Under the pieces are notes generated by a model. That model did not search any database. It was not told where the DNA came from and was given only the letters and a program-made list of their open reading frames with translations. Of a stretch of 64,000 nucleotides of DNA, positions 1 through 12,319 are shown piece by piece. The position numbers were made by a program, and so were the translations under genes. Numbering within the stretch: position 1 is the first letter of the stretch; every line of letters begins with the position of its first letter. Origin of the DNA: Escherichia fergusonii ATCC 35469 (GTDB taxonomy: Bacteria; Pseudomonadota; Gammaproteobacteria; Enterobacterales; Enterobacteriaceae); assembly GCF_000026225.1 (NCBI RefSeq), contig NC_011740.1, positions 4,092,001 through 4,156,000 of the forward strand, given 5' to 3'.

Positions 1-902
1 AAGTCGATATGCAGGCAAGCCGCCAGTGCAATCGGGCCGAGCGGACAGTGCGGCGCAAGGGTCACGTCATAGGCTTCCGCCATTCCGGCAATTTTGTAGC
101 ATTCGGTAATACCGCCTGCGTGGGAGAGATCCGGTTGCAGAATCGAAATACCGCCAGCTTCCAGCACACGTTTAAAATCGAAACGTGAGAACATGCGCTC
201 ACCCGCCGCCAGTGGGATGTGAGTTTGTGCCGCCAGTTTCGGGTAGTATTCGGCTTGTTCCGCCAGCACCGGTTCTTCAATAAACAGCGGGCGATACGGT
301 TCCAGTTCTTTAATCAACACTTTCGCCATCGGCGCGCTGACGCGACCGTGGAAATCAAGACCAAACTCAATCTGATTGCCAAAAGCTTCACGAATTTGTG
401 CCACGGTGTTGACCGCCGCATCTACCGCGCGGGAGTTATCAATCAATCCCAGTTCTTCACAACCGTTCAGTTTGAAGGTATCGAAGCCGATTTCACGTAG
501 CGTTTTAATGCCGTCGATAACATCCGCCGGACGATCGCCGCCGACCCAACTGTAGGCTTTAATTTTGTCGCGAACCAGGCCACCCATCAATTGCCAGACC
601 GGCGCATTCAGCACTTTACCTTTGATATCCCATAACGCCTGGTCGATCCCGGCGATGGCGCTCATCAGAATCGGACCGCCACGATAAAATCCGGCGCGAT
701 ACATCACTTGCCATAAGTCATTGATGCGCGATGGATCCTGACCAATCAAATAGTCACTCAGCTCGTGAACTGCCGCTTCCACCGTACGAGCGCGGCCTTC
801 GATCACGGGCTCGCCCCAACCGACCACGCCTTCATCAGTTTCAATTTTCAGGAACATCCAGCGGGGAGGTAAACGATACGTAGTAATTTTGGTGATTTTC
901 AT
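1..902 (-). CDS. dgoD: D-galactonate dehydratase DgoD (partial, C-terminus cut by window edge)
   Basis: DgoD dehydrates D-galactonate to 2-keto-3-deoxy-D-galactonate, the first step of the cytoplasmic De Ley-Doudoroff-type pathway. About 300 of the family's usual 382 residues are present. It is an enolase-superfamily (mandelate racemase group) protein: the metal ligands D183, E209 and E235 sit in GLDFHG, FIEEP and AAGERM contexts, H185 lies beside D183, and the catalytic histidine is in LAPHCPLGP. The ATG overlaps the dgoA stop codon in an ATGA arrangement, so translation is probably coupled. The order R-K-A-D matches the K-12 operon, where the transporter gene dgoT follows beyond the window edge. 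Nothing looks damaged. Confidence 0.97.
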   Translation of the reverse strand, partial: MKITKITTYRLPPRWMFLKIETDEGVVGWGEPVIEGRARTVEAAVHELSDYLIGQDPSRINDLWQVMYRAGFYRGGPILMSAIAGIDQALWDIKGKVLNAPVWQLMGGLVRDKIKAYSWVGGDRPADVIDGIKTLREIGFDTFKLNGCEELGLIDNSRAVDAAVNTVAQIREAFGNQIEFGLDFHGRVSAPMAKVLIKELEPYRPLFIEEPVLAEQAEYYPKLAAQTHIPLAAGERMFSRFDFKRVLEAGGISILQPDLSHAGGITECYKIAGMAEAYDVTLAPHCPLGPIALAACLHID

Positions 903-1516
903 TGCACTGCCTCTCGATACGCCTTAACAAATGCTGCTGCCTGCTGCGCGGTGCGTTCTACGGACTGCCCGGCGCGATAGAGATCGCTGCCTAAGCCCGC
1001 CCCTGCACAACCTGCGTCTATCCACTGCGCCAGGTTTTCTGGCGTCACACCGCCTACGGCAAAGACCGGGATGTCCTGCGGTAATACCGCTTTTAACGCT
1101 TTGATGTATTGCGGCCCAAAAGCCGATGACGGGAATATTTTCAGCGCCTGCGCGCCCGCGTCGATCGCGCTAAAGGCTTCAGTCGCCGTCGCGCAGCCGG
1201 GGCAAACGGTCATGCCATAGCCCACCGCGCGGCGGATCACTTCACTATGGATATTGGGCGTAACGATGAGCTGACAGCCCATCCTGGCGAGCGCATCGAC
1301 CTGTTCAGGTTTCAGTACCGTACCTGCGCCAATCAACGCTTTATCGCCATACGCATCAACGATGGCGGGAATGCTTTGTTCCCATAGTGGAGAGTTCAGC
1401 GGGATTTCTACCGCGTCGAACCCAGCGTCAATCACCGCGCCAACATGCGCCAGCGCCTCGTCGGGCGTAATGCCGCGCAAAATGGCGATCAGCGGGAGTT
1501 TAGTTTGCCACTGCAT
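899..1516 (-). CDS. dgoA: 2-dehydro-3-deoxy-6-phosphogalactonate aldolase DgoA
   Basis: DgoA splits 2-keto-3-deoxy-6-phosphogalactonate into pyruvate and glyceraldehyde 3-phosphate, the last step of galactonate breakdown. The 205-residue product is a full-length class I KDPG/KDPGal aldolase (TIM barrel). The Schiff-base lysine is K126 in ALKIFPSSAFGP, and the catalytic glutamate is E37 in AVEIPL. The start is preceded by a clear AAGGAG ribosome-binding site lying inside the end of dgoK, which it overlaps by 17 bases. Its own stop overlaps the dgoD start. The tight overlaps indicate one transcript controlled by DgoR. Confidence 0.97.
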   Translation of the reverse strand: MQWQTKLPLIAILRGITPDEALAHVGAVIDAGFDAVEIPLNSPLWEQSIPAIVDAYGDKALIGAGTVLKPEQVDALARMGCQLIVTPNIHSEVIRRAVGYGMTVCPGCATATEAFSAIDAGAQALKIFPSSAFGPQYIKALKAVLPQDIPVFAVGGVTPENLAQWIDAGCAGAGLGSDLYRAGQSVERTAQQAAAFVKAYREAVQ

Positions 1517-2378
1517 GAGCGATGCTCCTTATACCAGCCTGAAATGCCGTGTCGCCCGCCACCGCCGTCACGTCGCAACCCATCACCTGAAAGGCTTGCT
1601 GGTAGCGTGCAGTCAGCGATGTTCCGGCGACAAGGGTGATGGCGTGTTGATGGACCACGTAGTCGCGCATACTGGCGACCTCTGCGCCAATCAACAAACC
1701 TGAGAGAAATTCGCTGACCTGTTCACGGGGAAGTGTTCCCAGCACATGCGAGGCACGAACTTCAAAAAGCTGCGGCAATATGGCGGGCGCATTGAGACCA
1801 CGCTCAAGGCCAGCCGCGAAGGCATCGGCAGAGTTTTCCTGCGGTGGTAAACCTGCGCCAATCAATGAATGATTTAACAGTAAATGATGTAATTCACCGG
1901 TCATCACGGTGCGAAAATCGTTGATTTGCTGGCTATCGGCCTGCACCCATTTGCAATGCGTACCGGGCATGACATAAAGAGAGGAAGGAGCCAAAGCACG
2001 CGCGCCGATCAATTGTGTTTCTTCGCCGCGCATCACATTGTGGTTATCATCATGAGAAACGCATAATCCGGGAATAATCCAGATATTGTCGCCAACAGAC
2101 GTTAATTGTTCGCCAATAGATGAAAAACGGGCAGGAACAGATAAATACGGCGCAACTTTCCAGCCGACATTGCTGCCGACCATTCCTGCCATCACCACTG
2201 GCGTATTCTCTTCACGCCAGTCGGTCGTCACTTCCGCTAGCACCGCAGCCGGAGATTTTCCGTTCAGACGCGTGACGCCTGCTTCTGATTGCCTGCTATC
2301 CAGGCAGTGGTCGCCCTGATAAAGCCAGGCGCGCAGATTGGTCGATCCCCAGTCAATTGCGATGTAGCGAGCTGTCAT
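1500..2378 (-). CDS. dgoK: 2-dehydro-3-deoxygalactonokinase DgoK
   Basis: DgoK phosphorylates 2-keto-3-deoxy-D-galactonate with ATP, linking the DgoD and DgoA reactions. The 292-residue protein has the length expected for the family. Near the N-terminus it carries the acidic phosphate-binding loop IAIDWGSTNLRAW of the sugar-kinase/actin fold, and it has a later MPGTHCKWV segment typical of this kinase family. Its start overlaps the dgoR stop by four bases (ATGA) and its end overlaps dgoA, so it is the second cistron of the operon. No lesion is visible. Confidence 0.96.
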   Translation of the reverse strand: MTARYIAIDWGSTNLRAWLYQGDHCLDSRQSEAGVTRLNGKSPAAVLAEVTTDWREENTPVVMAGMVGSNVGWKVAPYLSVPARFSSIGEQLTSVGDNIWIIPGLCVSHDDNHNVMRGEETQLIGARALAPSSLYVMPGTHCKWVQADSQQINDFRTVMTGELHHLLLNHSLIGAGLPPQENSADAFAAGLERGLNAPAILPQLFEVRASHVLGTLPREQVSEFLSGLLIGAEVASMRDYVVHQHAITLVAGTSLTARYQQAFQVMGCDVTAVAGDTAFQAGIRSIAHAVAN

Positions 2379-3064
2379 GTGATTTCCTTTAACCTTCGTG
2401 TCGAGCTGGCGATCATAGTAAGCGCCGCCTGCTCTGCCGCATCGCCGTCCTGATGCCGTATCGCATCAAACAGCGCCTTATGTTCCTGGAGCGTTTGCGG
2501 CATGTTGGCCTCATCGCCCATCCAGGTTCGTTCAAAAACCGCCCGCTGTAATGAACTAATCGCAATGCTAAGTTGCTGTAACACCGGGTTATGCACTGAT
2601 TGCAGTACCGCCTCGTGATAGCGAATATCCGCTTCGTTAAACGCTTCGCGGTCCTGATTGTTGGCGATCATCTCGTTCAGCGCTGATTCAATCTGCGCCA
2701 GATCGCTGGAAGTCGCGCGCTCTGCCGCCCAACGGGCAATCGCCGGTTCCACCAGATTTCGCACTTCGCTCATTGCACTGATAAGCCGTGGGTCGTAGTC
2801 GTTTTCCAGCACCCATTGCAGCACGTCAGTATCGAGGTAATTCCACTGATTACGCGGTGCCACAAACGCCCCGCGATAACGTTTCATTTCAATCAGCCGC
2901 TTCGCCATCAGCGAACGAAAAACCTCACGGATGATGTTGCGCGAGGTTGCAAACTCCTCACAAAGTTCCGCTTCGGCCGGAAGCGGCGAGCCTGGCACGT
3001 ATTTGCCGTGAACGATCTGTTTACCCAGCGTAATGACGATGCGATCGGTTTTATTGAGAGTCAT
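2375..3064 (-). CDS. dgoR: Galactonate operon repressor DgoR (GntR/FadR subfamily)
   Basis: DgoR is the 229-residue GntR-family regulator of the dgo operon; in E. coli it represses until D-galactonate binds. The N-terminal part (about residues 10-75) is a winged helix-turn-helix with the GntR signature (PLPAEAELCEEF, then SRNIIREVFRSL). The rest is an all-helical FCD ligand domain with acidic and histidine positions (EADIRYHEAV and QEHKALFDAI segments) that bind a metal and effector in relatives. It is the first gene of its own operon. Repeats that look like its operators lie just upstream at 3130-3204, so autorepression is expected. Confidence 0.96.
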   Translation of the reverse strand: MTLNKTDRIVITLGKQIVHGKYVPGSPLPAEAELCEEFATSRNIIREVFRSLMAKRLIEMKRYRGAFVAPRNQWNYLDTDVLQWVLENDYDPRLISAMSEVRNLVEPAIARWAAERATSSDLAQIESALNEMIANNQDREAFNEADIRYHEAVLQSVHNPVLQQLSIAISSLQRAVFERTWMGDEANMPQTLQEHKALFDAIRHQDGDAAEQAALTMIASSTRRLKEIT

Positions 3065-3129
3065 GGAGAGTCCTTGTGCTCTGTATGTACTTCTCTACTT
3101 TACCCCGATCGATGCATAACGCGGCAATT

Positions 3130-3204
3130 TTGTAGTACCAGCGTGATGACGTTCGCGTTTGCCGTGTGTGTAATGTAGTACAAAGTTATATTGTTGTACT
3201 ACAA
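3130..3204. promoter_or_regulatory. Probable DgoR operators: three TGTAGTAC repeats
   Basis: Three copies of one element lie upstream of dgoR: TTGTAGTACCA at 3130-3140, ATGTAGTACAA at 3173-3183, and an inverted copy, TTGTACTACAA, at 3194-3204. Their centres are about 43 and 21 bp apart, close to four and two helical turns, so bound dimers would sit on one face of the DNA. FadR-type regulators bind short symmetric sites. Assignment to DgoR is inferred from position and repetition. The divergent neighbour yidX starts 138 bp further on. Confidence 0.7.
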
Positions 3205-3341
3205 TTTAGATCACAAAAAGAACAATGCATAAAAAAATGACATGCGTCGGGCAGAAATCTGAAAAGGGATATCAGGCGCTAAACAGGAGGGAAAGAAGAG
3301 TATGCTTTCAACGGCTTAGCTACTCGTTTAAAGGATTAGTC

Positions 3342-3998
3342 ATGAAGTTGAATTTTAAGGGATTTTTTAAGGCTGCCAGTTTATTCCCACTGGCGCTGAT
3401 GCTTTCAGGCTGTATCTCGTATGCTCTGGTTTCCCATACCGCAAAGGGTACTTCAGGAAAGTATCAATCGCAGTCAGACACCATCACGGGGCTATCGCAG
3501 GCAAAAGATAGTAATGGAATAAAAGGCTATGTTTTTGTAGGGGAATCGCTGGATTACCTTATCACTGATGGTGCCGATGACATCGTTAAGATGCTCAATG
3601 ATCCAGCACTTAACCGGCACAATATTCAGGTTGCCGATGACGCAAGATTTGTTTTAAATGCGGGGAAAAAGAAATTTACCGGCACAATATCGCTTTACTA
3701 CTACTGGAATAACGAAGAAGAAAAGGCACTGGCAACGCATTATGGTTTTGCCTGTGGTGTTCAACACTGTACCAGGTCACTGGAAAACCTAAAAGGCACA
3801 ATCCATGAGAAAAATAAAAACATGGATTACTCAAAGGTGATGGCGTTCTACCATCCATTTAAAGTGCGATTTTATGAATACTATTCACCCAGAGGCATTC
3901 CGGATGGTGTTTCCGCAGCATTACTGCCAGTGACTGTTACGCTGGACATCATTACTGCACCGCTGCAATTTCTGGTTGTATATGCAGTAAACCAATAA
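3342..3998 (+). CDS. yidX: Putative lipoprotein YidX
   Basis: YidX is a 218-residue protein of unknown function. The N-terminus is a lipoprotein signal peptide: basic MKLNFKGFFKAA, a hydrophobic core, then the lipobox LSGC, with the cysteine as the probable lipidation site. The next residues are ISY with no Asp at position +2, so outer-membrane sorting is likely. This start is preferred because the signal peptide begins there and AAGGA lies upstream; an in-frame ATG at 3225 would add 39 non-signal residues. It is transcribed away from dgoR and converges on yidA. The body shows no catalytic motif I recognise; a hydrophobic C-terminal stretch may be membrane-associated. Confidence 0.9.
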   Translation: MKLNFKGFFKAASLFPLALMLSGCISYALVSHTAKGTSGKYQSQSDTITGLSQAKDSNGIKGYVFVGESLDYLITDGADDIVKMLNDPALNRHNIQVADDARFVLNAGKKKFTGTISLYYYWNNEEEKALATHYGFACGVQHCTRSLENLKGTIHEKNKNMDYSKVMAFYHPFKVRFYEYYSPRGIPDGVSAALLPVTVTLDIITAPLQFLVVYAVNQ

Positions 3999-4006
3999 TC
4001 AGTAAG

Positions 4007-4035
4007 CGGGCAAACGCGTTTATGCTGTTTGCCCG
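4007..4035. terminator. Hairpin between convergent yidX and yidA
   Basis: CGGGCAAAC and GTTTGCCCG form a 9-bp perfect stem with an 11-base loop between the stop codons of yidX (plus) and yidA (minus). There is no long T tract on either side, so it is a plausible bidirectional terminator or RNA 3'-end stabiliser, not a strong intrinsic terminator. Confidence 0.6.
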
Positions 4036-4043
4036 TCCACTAA

Positions 4044-4856
4044 TTAATTCAGCACATACTTCTCAATAGCAAACGCCACGCCATCTTCCAGGTTGGATTT
4101 GGTGACAAAGTTCGCCACTTCTTTCACCGAAGGAATAGCGTTATCCATTGCCACACCAACACCTGCGTATTCAATCATTGCGATGTCGTTTTCCTGATCG
4201 CCAATCGCCATGATTTCTTCCGGCTTAATGCCCAACACATCAGCCAGTGATTTCACGCCCGTACCTTTGTTAACGCGTTTATCGAGGATTTCGAGGAAGT
4301 ACGGCGCACTTTTTAGCACGGTGTATTTTTCTTTCACTTCCTGCGGAATACGCGCAATGGCCTGGTCGAGGATGGTGGGTTCATCAATCATCATCACTTT
4401 CAGGAACTGAGTATTGGGGTCCATTTTCTCCGCTTCGCAGAACACCAGCGGAATAGTGGCAACGAAAGATTCATGCACCGTGTAGTAGCTGATATCACGG
4501 TTGGCGGTGTACAGCGTGGTGCGGTCCAGGGCGTGGAAATGAGAACCGACTTCGCGAGAGAGTTTTTCCAGGAAACGGTAGTCTTCATAGCTCAGAGCGG
4601 TTTGCGCCACGGTGCTACCATCGGCGGCCTTCTGTACCAGCGCGCCGTTATAAGTAATGCAGTAATCGCCCGGCTGTTCCATATGCAGCTCTTTCAGGTA
4701 GTTGTGAACACCTGCATAAGGGCGACCCGTCGTTAGCACGACATTCACGCCACGGGCGCGAGCTGCGGCAATCGCATTTTTAACGGCGGGTGAAATGGTG
4801 TGATCGGGCAGCAGAAGGGTGCCATCCATATCGATAGCAATGAGTTTGATAGCCAT
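4044..4856 (-). CDS. yidA: Sugar phosphatase YidA (HAD superfamily, Cof type)
   Basis: YidA is a 270-residue haloacid-dehalogenase-type phosphatase that acts on sugar phosphates, with alpha-D-glucose 1-phosphate among the substrates reported for E. coli. Motif I is AIDMDGTLL with the nucleophile D9 and acid D11. Motif II is the threonine in LTTGRPYAG. Motif III/IV is the K...GDQENDIAMIEYAG segment near the C-terminus. The cap between them is the type IIB (Cof) kind. It stands as a single gene between yidX and yidB on the minus strand, with a 114-base spacer to yidB containing that gene's terminator. Confidence 0.95.
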   Translation of the reverse strand: MAIKLIAIDMDGTLLLPDHTISPAVKNAIAAARARGVNVVLTTGRPYAGVHNYLKELHMEQPGDYCITYNGALVQKAADGSTVAQTALSYEDYRFLEKLSREVGSHFHALDRTTLYTANRDISYYTVHESFVATIPLVFCEAEKMDPNTQFLKVMMIDEPTILDQAIARIPQEVKEKYTVLKSAPYFLEILDKRVNKGTGVKSLADVLGIKPEEIMAIGDQENDIAMIEYAGVGVAMDNAIPSVKEVANFVTKSNLEDGVAFAIEKYVLN

Positions 4857-4934
4857 GAGTTCCCCAGGTAGATTGGTTCCTGACCCATGCTAACGCGATT
4901 CCGCTCAAAAATCAGTACAACACCCTGGGGAAAA

Positions 4935-4964
4935 GGGGGATGCAACGCGCGTTGCGTGCTCCCC
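4935..4964 (-). terminator. Intrinsic terminator downstream of yidB
   Basis: Read on the minus strand, GGGGA...GCAAC, a GCGC centre, GTTGC...TCCCC and then CTTTT follow the yidB stop by a few bases. The core GCAACGCGCGTTGC is a perfect palindrome. This has the structure of a GC-rich hairpin with a short T tract and separates yidB from yidA. Confidence 0.7.
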
Positions 4965-4970
4965 ATTTGC

Positions 4971-5369
4971 TTAGCGGAAGAGTTTCCCTTTCAGCAGTTC
5001 CATGCCTGCGGAAAGCAGATCGTTATTGGCTTGTGGTGACACTTCACCTTGTGGTGAGAGTGCATCAATAATCTTTGGCAGTTGCTCTGCCAGCAAGCTG
5101 GAAGCCGTACTGGTATCTACACCCAGTTTTTGCCCGAGATCGGACACCGCATTTGTGCCGAGCGCCGACTCCAGTTGCTCGCCACTCACCGGCTGATTGC
5201 CCTGTTGATTACTCAACCAGGTTGAGAGAATGGCACCTAAGCCGCCACTTTGCAGTTTTTCCAACAGCATCTGAATGCCGCCCTGTTCCTCAACCCAACT
5301 CAAAATAGCCTGATATTTCCCCGCATCGCCTTTCAGAAAGGCGCCGACAACATCATCAAAAAGCCCCAT
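4971..5369 (-). CDS. yidB: DUF937-family protein YidB
   Basis: YidB is a 132-residue, mostly helical cytoplasmic protein of the DUF937 family; its function is not established. It begins MGLFDDVVGAF, and the central part carries the family-like GGLGAILSTWLSNQQGNQPV segment followed by a QLESALG...DLGQKLG stretch. Three extra codons upstream (MII) are possible but the start at 5369 has a GGTGAT ribosome-binding site at good distance and matches the known length. It lies downstream of gyrB on the same strand but is separated from it by a terminator and a REP element. Confidence 0.9.
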   Translation of the reverse strand: MGLFDDVVGAFLKGDAGKYQAILSWVEEQGGIQMLLEKLQSGGLGAILSTWLSNQQGNQPVSGEQLESALGTNAVSDLGQKLGVDTSTASSLLAEQLPKIIDALSPQGEVSPQANNDLLSAGMELLKGKLFR

Positions 5370-5448
5370 GATAATCACCTGTAAAGCGTTACGTGTTGAC
5401 TCAAAAAGTATAGTTCTGCGGGATGATAATTGCGGATTGCAGAAATAA

Positions 5449-5476
5449 AAAGGGCGGAGATGATCTCCGCCCTTTC
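5449..5476. terminator. Terminator between gyrB and yidB
   Basis: AGGGCGGAGA and TCTCCGCCCT form a perfect 10-bp stem around a TGA loop, with an A tract before and a T tract after. It can therefore terminate in either direction. For gyrB, transcribed on the minus strand, it lies about 60 bases beyond the stop codon. Confidence 0.85.
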
Positions 5477-5488
5477 TTATAACTTCAT

Positions 5489-5513
5489 GCCTGATAAGCG
5501 TAGCGCATCAGGC
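5489..5513. repeat. REP element 3' of gyrB
   Basis: GCCTGAT and ATCAGGC enclose an 11-base centre rich in GCG, the form of an enterobacterial repetitive extragenic palindrome. It lies between the gyrB stop and its terminator. REP sites in such positions can bind DNA gyrase or stabilise the 3' end of the transcript. Confidence 0.8.
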
Positions 5514-5534
5514 ACGCTCACATTGTTAATGCCA

Positions 5535-9050
<3,516 letters not shown>

Positions 9051-9051
<1 letters not shown>

Positions 9052-10151
9052 TACAGTCTCATTGGCATGACAACATAGGCAGCCGACTGTGATGCGGCAT
9101 CTTCAATCTGCACGCTGGAAACCGAATCGGTCAGCATCATGCGCACGTTTTCGCATTTCAGCGCGTTCAAAACATCCAGCACATAGCTGACGTTGAAGCC
9201 AATTTCCATCTCCGCACCGCTATAGGTAACGTCGAGAATCTCTTCCGCTTCTTCCTGTTCCGGGTTGTTGGCGGTGATCTTCAGTTGGTTTTCGCTGACA
9301 TACAGACGCACGCCGCGGAATTTCTCGTTGGAGAGGATCGCTGCACGGGCAAACGCCTGCTTGAGCAGATCGCAGCCTGCTTCCAGATGTTTGTCCGGGT
9401 TCTTCGGCAGAACGCGGCGATAATCCGGGAAGCGACCATCCACCAGTTTGGAGGTGAAGATAAAGTCGCCAACGTGGGCGCGAATGTTGTTGCTGCCAAT
9501 CTGCACGCGCAGCGGATTGTCGCCGCCGTCGAGCATACGCATCAGTTCAATCACGCCTTTACGCGGCACGATCACCGAATGGCTTGGTAAAGATTGACCA
9601 ATTGGCATGGAGCAGACCGCCAGACGGTGACCGTCGGTCGCCACGGTACGCAGTTCTTCACCTTCGGTTTCGAACAGCATACCGTTTAAGTAATAGCGAA
9701 CATCCTGATGCGCCATCGAAAACTGAGTCGCTTCAATCAGACGCTTCATCGTCGCCTGCGGCAGGGTAAATTCGACTTCGCTCTGCCAGTCATCGAGGTT
9801 CGGGAAATCTGCTGCTGGCAGGGTGGAAAGCGAAAAACGGCTACGCCCGGAACGCACCAGCATCCGCTCACCTTCCAGTTGCACGGCGATTTCCGCGCCT
9901 TCAGGCAGACCACGGCAGATATCAAAGAATTTGCGCGCCGGAACGGTCGTCGCCCCTGGTTCGTGCGGCTGAACCAGCGCAACACGTGCCACCATTTCCA
10001 TCTCGAGATCAGTACCGGTCAGCGACAACGTACCGTCAGCAACCTGTAACAGCAGATTACCGAGAATCGGTAGCGTAGGACGACCACCTAACGGACCGCT
10101 CACCTGTTGTAGCGGTTTTAATAAATGCTCACGTTCTACGGTAAATTTCAT
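9051..10151 (-). CDS. dnaN: DNA polymerase III beta sliding clamp
   Basis: DnaN forms the ring-shaped dimer that tethers DNA polymerases to DNA and binds clamp-binding peptides on partner proteins. The 366 residues contain three similar clamp domains and end with the conserved SAAYVVMPMRL, whose last residues line the hydrophobic binding cleft. It follows dnaA by four bases and is normally transcribed from dnaA promoters plus promoters inside dnaA. No difference from the usual length. Confidence 0.98.
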
Positions 10152-10155
10152 AGGT

Positions 10156-11556
10156 TTACGATGACAATGTTCTGATTAAATTTGAAAAATCTTCTTTGAT
10201 ATCGTGGCTCTCTTCACGCAACTGCTCGATTTTACGGCAGGCATGAAGCACCGTTGTGTGGTCACGGCCACCAAACGCATCGCCAATCTCCGGCAGACTG
10301 TGATTAGTCAGCTCTTTCGCCAGCGCCATCGCCATCTGGCGTGGACGCGCTACCGAACGAGAACGACGCTTGGAAAGGAGATCCGCAACTTTGATCTTGT
10401 AGTACTCTGCCACCGTCTTCTGAATATTATCGATGGTGACCAGTTTTTCCTGCAAAGCCAGTAAGTCGCGCAGCGCCTCACGTACGAAGTCGATGGTGAT
10501 CGCCCGTCCGGTAAAGTTAGCGTTAGCAATGACGCGGTTCAGCGCCCCTTCCAGCTCACGTACGTTAGAGCGTAGACGCTTGGCGATAAAGAACGCCACT
10601 TCGCCCGGCAAACGAATGTCGTTTTCGTCGGCCTTTTTCATCAGGATCGCCACGCGGGTTTCTAACTCTGGCGGTTCGATCGCCACAGTTAGTCCCCAAC
10701 CGAAGCGGGATTTCAGACGATCTTCAACGCCATTGATCTCTTTCGGATAGCGATCCGAGGTGAGAATGATCTGCTGGTTACCTTCCAGCAGGGCGTTGAA
10801 GGTGTGGAAAAACTCTTCCTGAGATCGTTCTTTATTAGCAAAAAACTGAATATCGTCGATCAGCAGTGCATCTACGGAACGGTAGTAGCGTTTAAACTCT
10901 TCGATCGCGTTGTTTTGCAGGGCTTTAACCATGTCCTGAACAAAGCGCTCGGAGTGCATATAAACCACTTTGGCATTCGGCTTACGCGCCATAATGCCGT
11001 TACCCACCGCATGCAGCAGGTGAGTTTTACCCAGCCCCGTGCCGCCATAAAGGAACAACGGGTTATAGGCACCGCCAGGGTTATCTGCCACCTGGCGAGC
11101 CGCCGCGCGCGCCAGTTGGTTAGATTTACCTTCAACGAAGTTATCAAACGTGTGTTTGACGTTTACGTTAGAACGATAGGTCGGTTCTGCCGGAGCCGGG
11201 ACGTTATCCCAACCGGAACGCGTAGAAGGCGCAGCACGTTGCGGCTGCACCTGAGCTGCCTGAGCAGGTGCAACTGTATTGCTGGCTGCAGCTTTCAGTG
11301 TTTGTGTTACGGGCTTTGTGCCCACTTCAAAACGCAGCTGTGGGGCATCCGCTCCGCAGAAACTGGTTAGCAGTCCATTGATATTATTAAGGTACTTGTC
11401 CCGTACCCAATCGAGGACAAAACGGTTTGGCGCGTACAGGGCCAGCGTGTTATCGCTCAGTTCCGCCTGCAATGGGCGTATCCACATACTGAATTCTGTG
11501 GCTGGTAACTCATCCTGCAATCGGGCAAGACACTGCTGCCAAAGCGAAAGTGACAC
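10156..11556 (-). CDS. dnaA: Chromosomal replication initiator DnaA
   Basis: DnaA binds DnaA boxes at oriC, melts the unwinding element and recruits DnaB. This copy is 466 residues, one fewer than the 467 I recall for K-12. Domain I is at residues 1-80. Domain II is a linker at about 81-110 (KPVTQTLKAAASNTV...). The AAA+ domain has Walker A GGTGLGKT at 171-178, Walker B LLIDDIQF and the arginine-finger region. Domain IV has the DnaA-box helix-turn-helix and the signature GGRDHTTVLHA. The start is GTG with a GGAG site upstream; an upstream in-frame ATG (MESA) is less likely. The linker is the only part that clearly differs from K-12. Autoregulated through an upstream DnaA box. Confidence 0.98.
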   Translation of the reverse strand: MSLSLWQQCLARLQDELPATEFSMWIRPLQAELSDNTLALYAPNRFVLDWVRDKYLNNINGLLTSFCGADAPQLRFEVGTKPVTQTLKAAASNTVAPAQAAQVQPQRAAPSTRSGWDNVPAPAEPTYRSNVNVKHTFDNFVEGKSNQLARAAARQVADNPGGAYNPLFLYGGTGLGKTHLLHAVGNGIMARKPNAKVVYMHSERFVQDMVKALQNNAIEEFKRYYRSVDALLIDDIQFFANKERSQEEFFHTFNALLEGNQQIILTSDRYPKEINGVEDRLKSRFGWGLTVAIEPPELETRVAILMKKADENDIRLPGEVAFFIAKRLRSNVRELEGALNRVIANANFTGRAITIDFVREALRDLLALQEKLVTIDNIQKTVAEYYKIKVADLLSKRRSRSVARPRQMAMALAKELTNHSLPEIGDAFGGRDHTTVLHACRKIEQLREESHDIKEDFSNLIRTLSS

Positions 11557-11568
11557 GGCGGACTCCAC

Positions 11569-12025
11569 TCGAACAAAAGTCGATAATGACTAAGGCTGAA
11601 ACATTCATGATTGTTGACGTACGTCGAAAAGACCCTGCTTGAGGGTGACGCACGAACCGCTGTCTGCGGTTATATGCCCGATCAAGATCCTGCTAAACGA
11701 TCGGGACCGCGGATCATAGCCTAAACTGCGCAAGAGATCTTCTGTTTCTCACAGATTTTCCCGATTTATCCACAGGATGATCCAGAACTCGCTAAGTGTA
11801 AACGATCCTGCCGCGAGGCGGGCACGATTTACGCCGCATATTGGAAAATTTAATGACCATAGACAAAAATTGGCTTAATCGATCTAATAAAGATCCAGTA
11901 CGATCCTTGCGCTTTACCCGTCAGCCCGTATAATCCTCCACCCGGCGCGCCATGCTGGTTTTCACTGGTGTGAGGCCGTACGTTTTCCCTGCGAAAAGGT
12001 GCGGAAAAGCGCGGTAAATAAGGAA
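11569..12025. promoter_or_regulatory. dnaA promoter region with DnaA box and GATC cluster
   Basis: This gap between divergent dnaA and rpmH holds the dnaA promoters. A perfect consensus DnaA box, TTATCCACA, lies at 11766-11774, the expected autorepression site. About ten GATC (Dam) sites fall between 11680 and 11912, a density that fits SeqA sequestration after replication, as known for dnaA in E. coli. I did not assign exact -10 and -35 hexamers. No ORF here looks real; the 66-codon minus-strand frame at 11850-12050 lacks coding character. Confidence 0.8.
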
Positions 12026-12031
12026 AGAGAA

Positions 12032-12060
12032 TTGACTCCGGAGTGTACAATTATTACAAT
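12032..12060 (+). promoter_or_regulatory. rpmH promoter
   Basis: TTGACT at 12032-12037 and TACAAT at 12055-12060 are spaced 17 bp apart, a near-consensus sigma-70 promoter. It lies about 100 bases upstream of rpmH and points into rpmH-rnpA. It fits the strong main promoter expected for a ribosomal protein gene. Confidence 0.85.
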
Positions 12061-12150
12061 CCGGCCTCTTTAATCACCCATGGCTTCGGTGTCCATCGTT
12101 TCATTTTTCGGCGGATATCCAATAAAGCCATTGAATTTATTCAAGTTTAG

Positions 12151-12303
<153 letters not shown>

Positions 12304-12319
12304 TAAAGCTAACCCCTGA

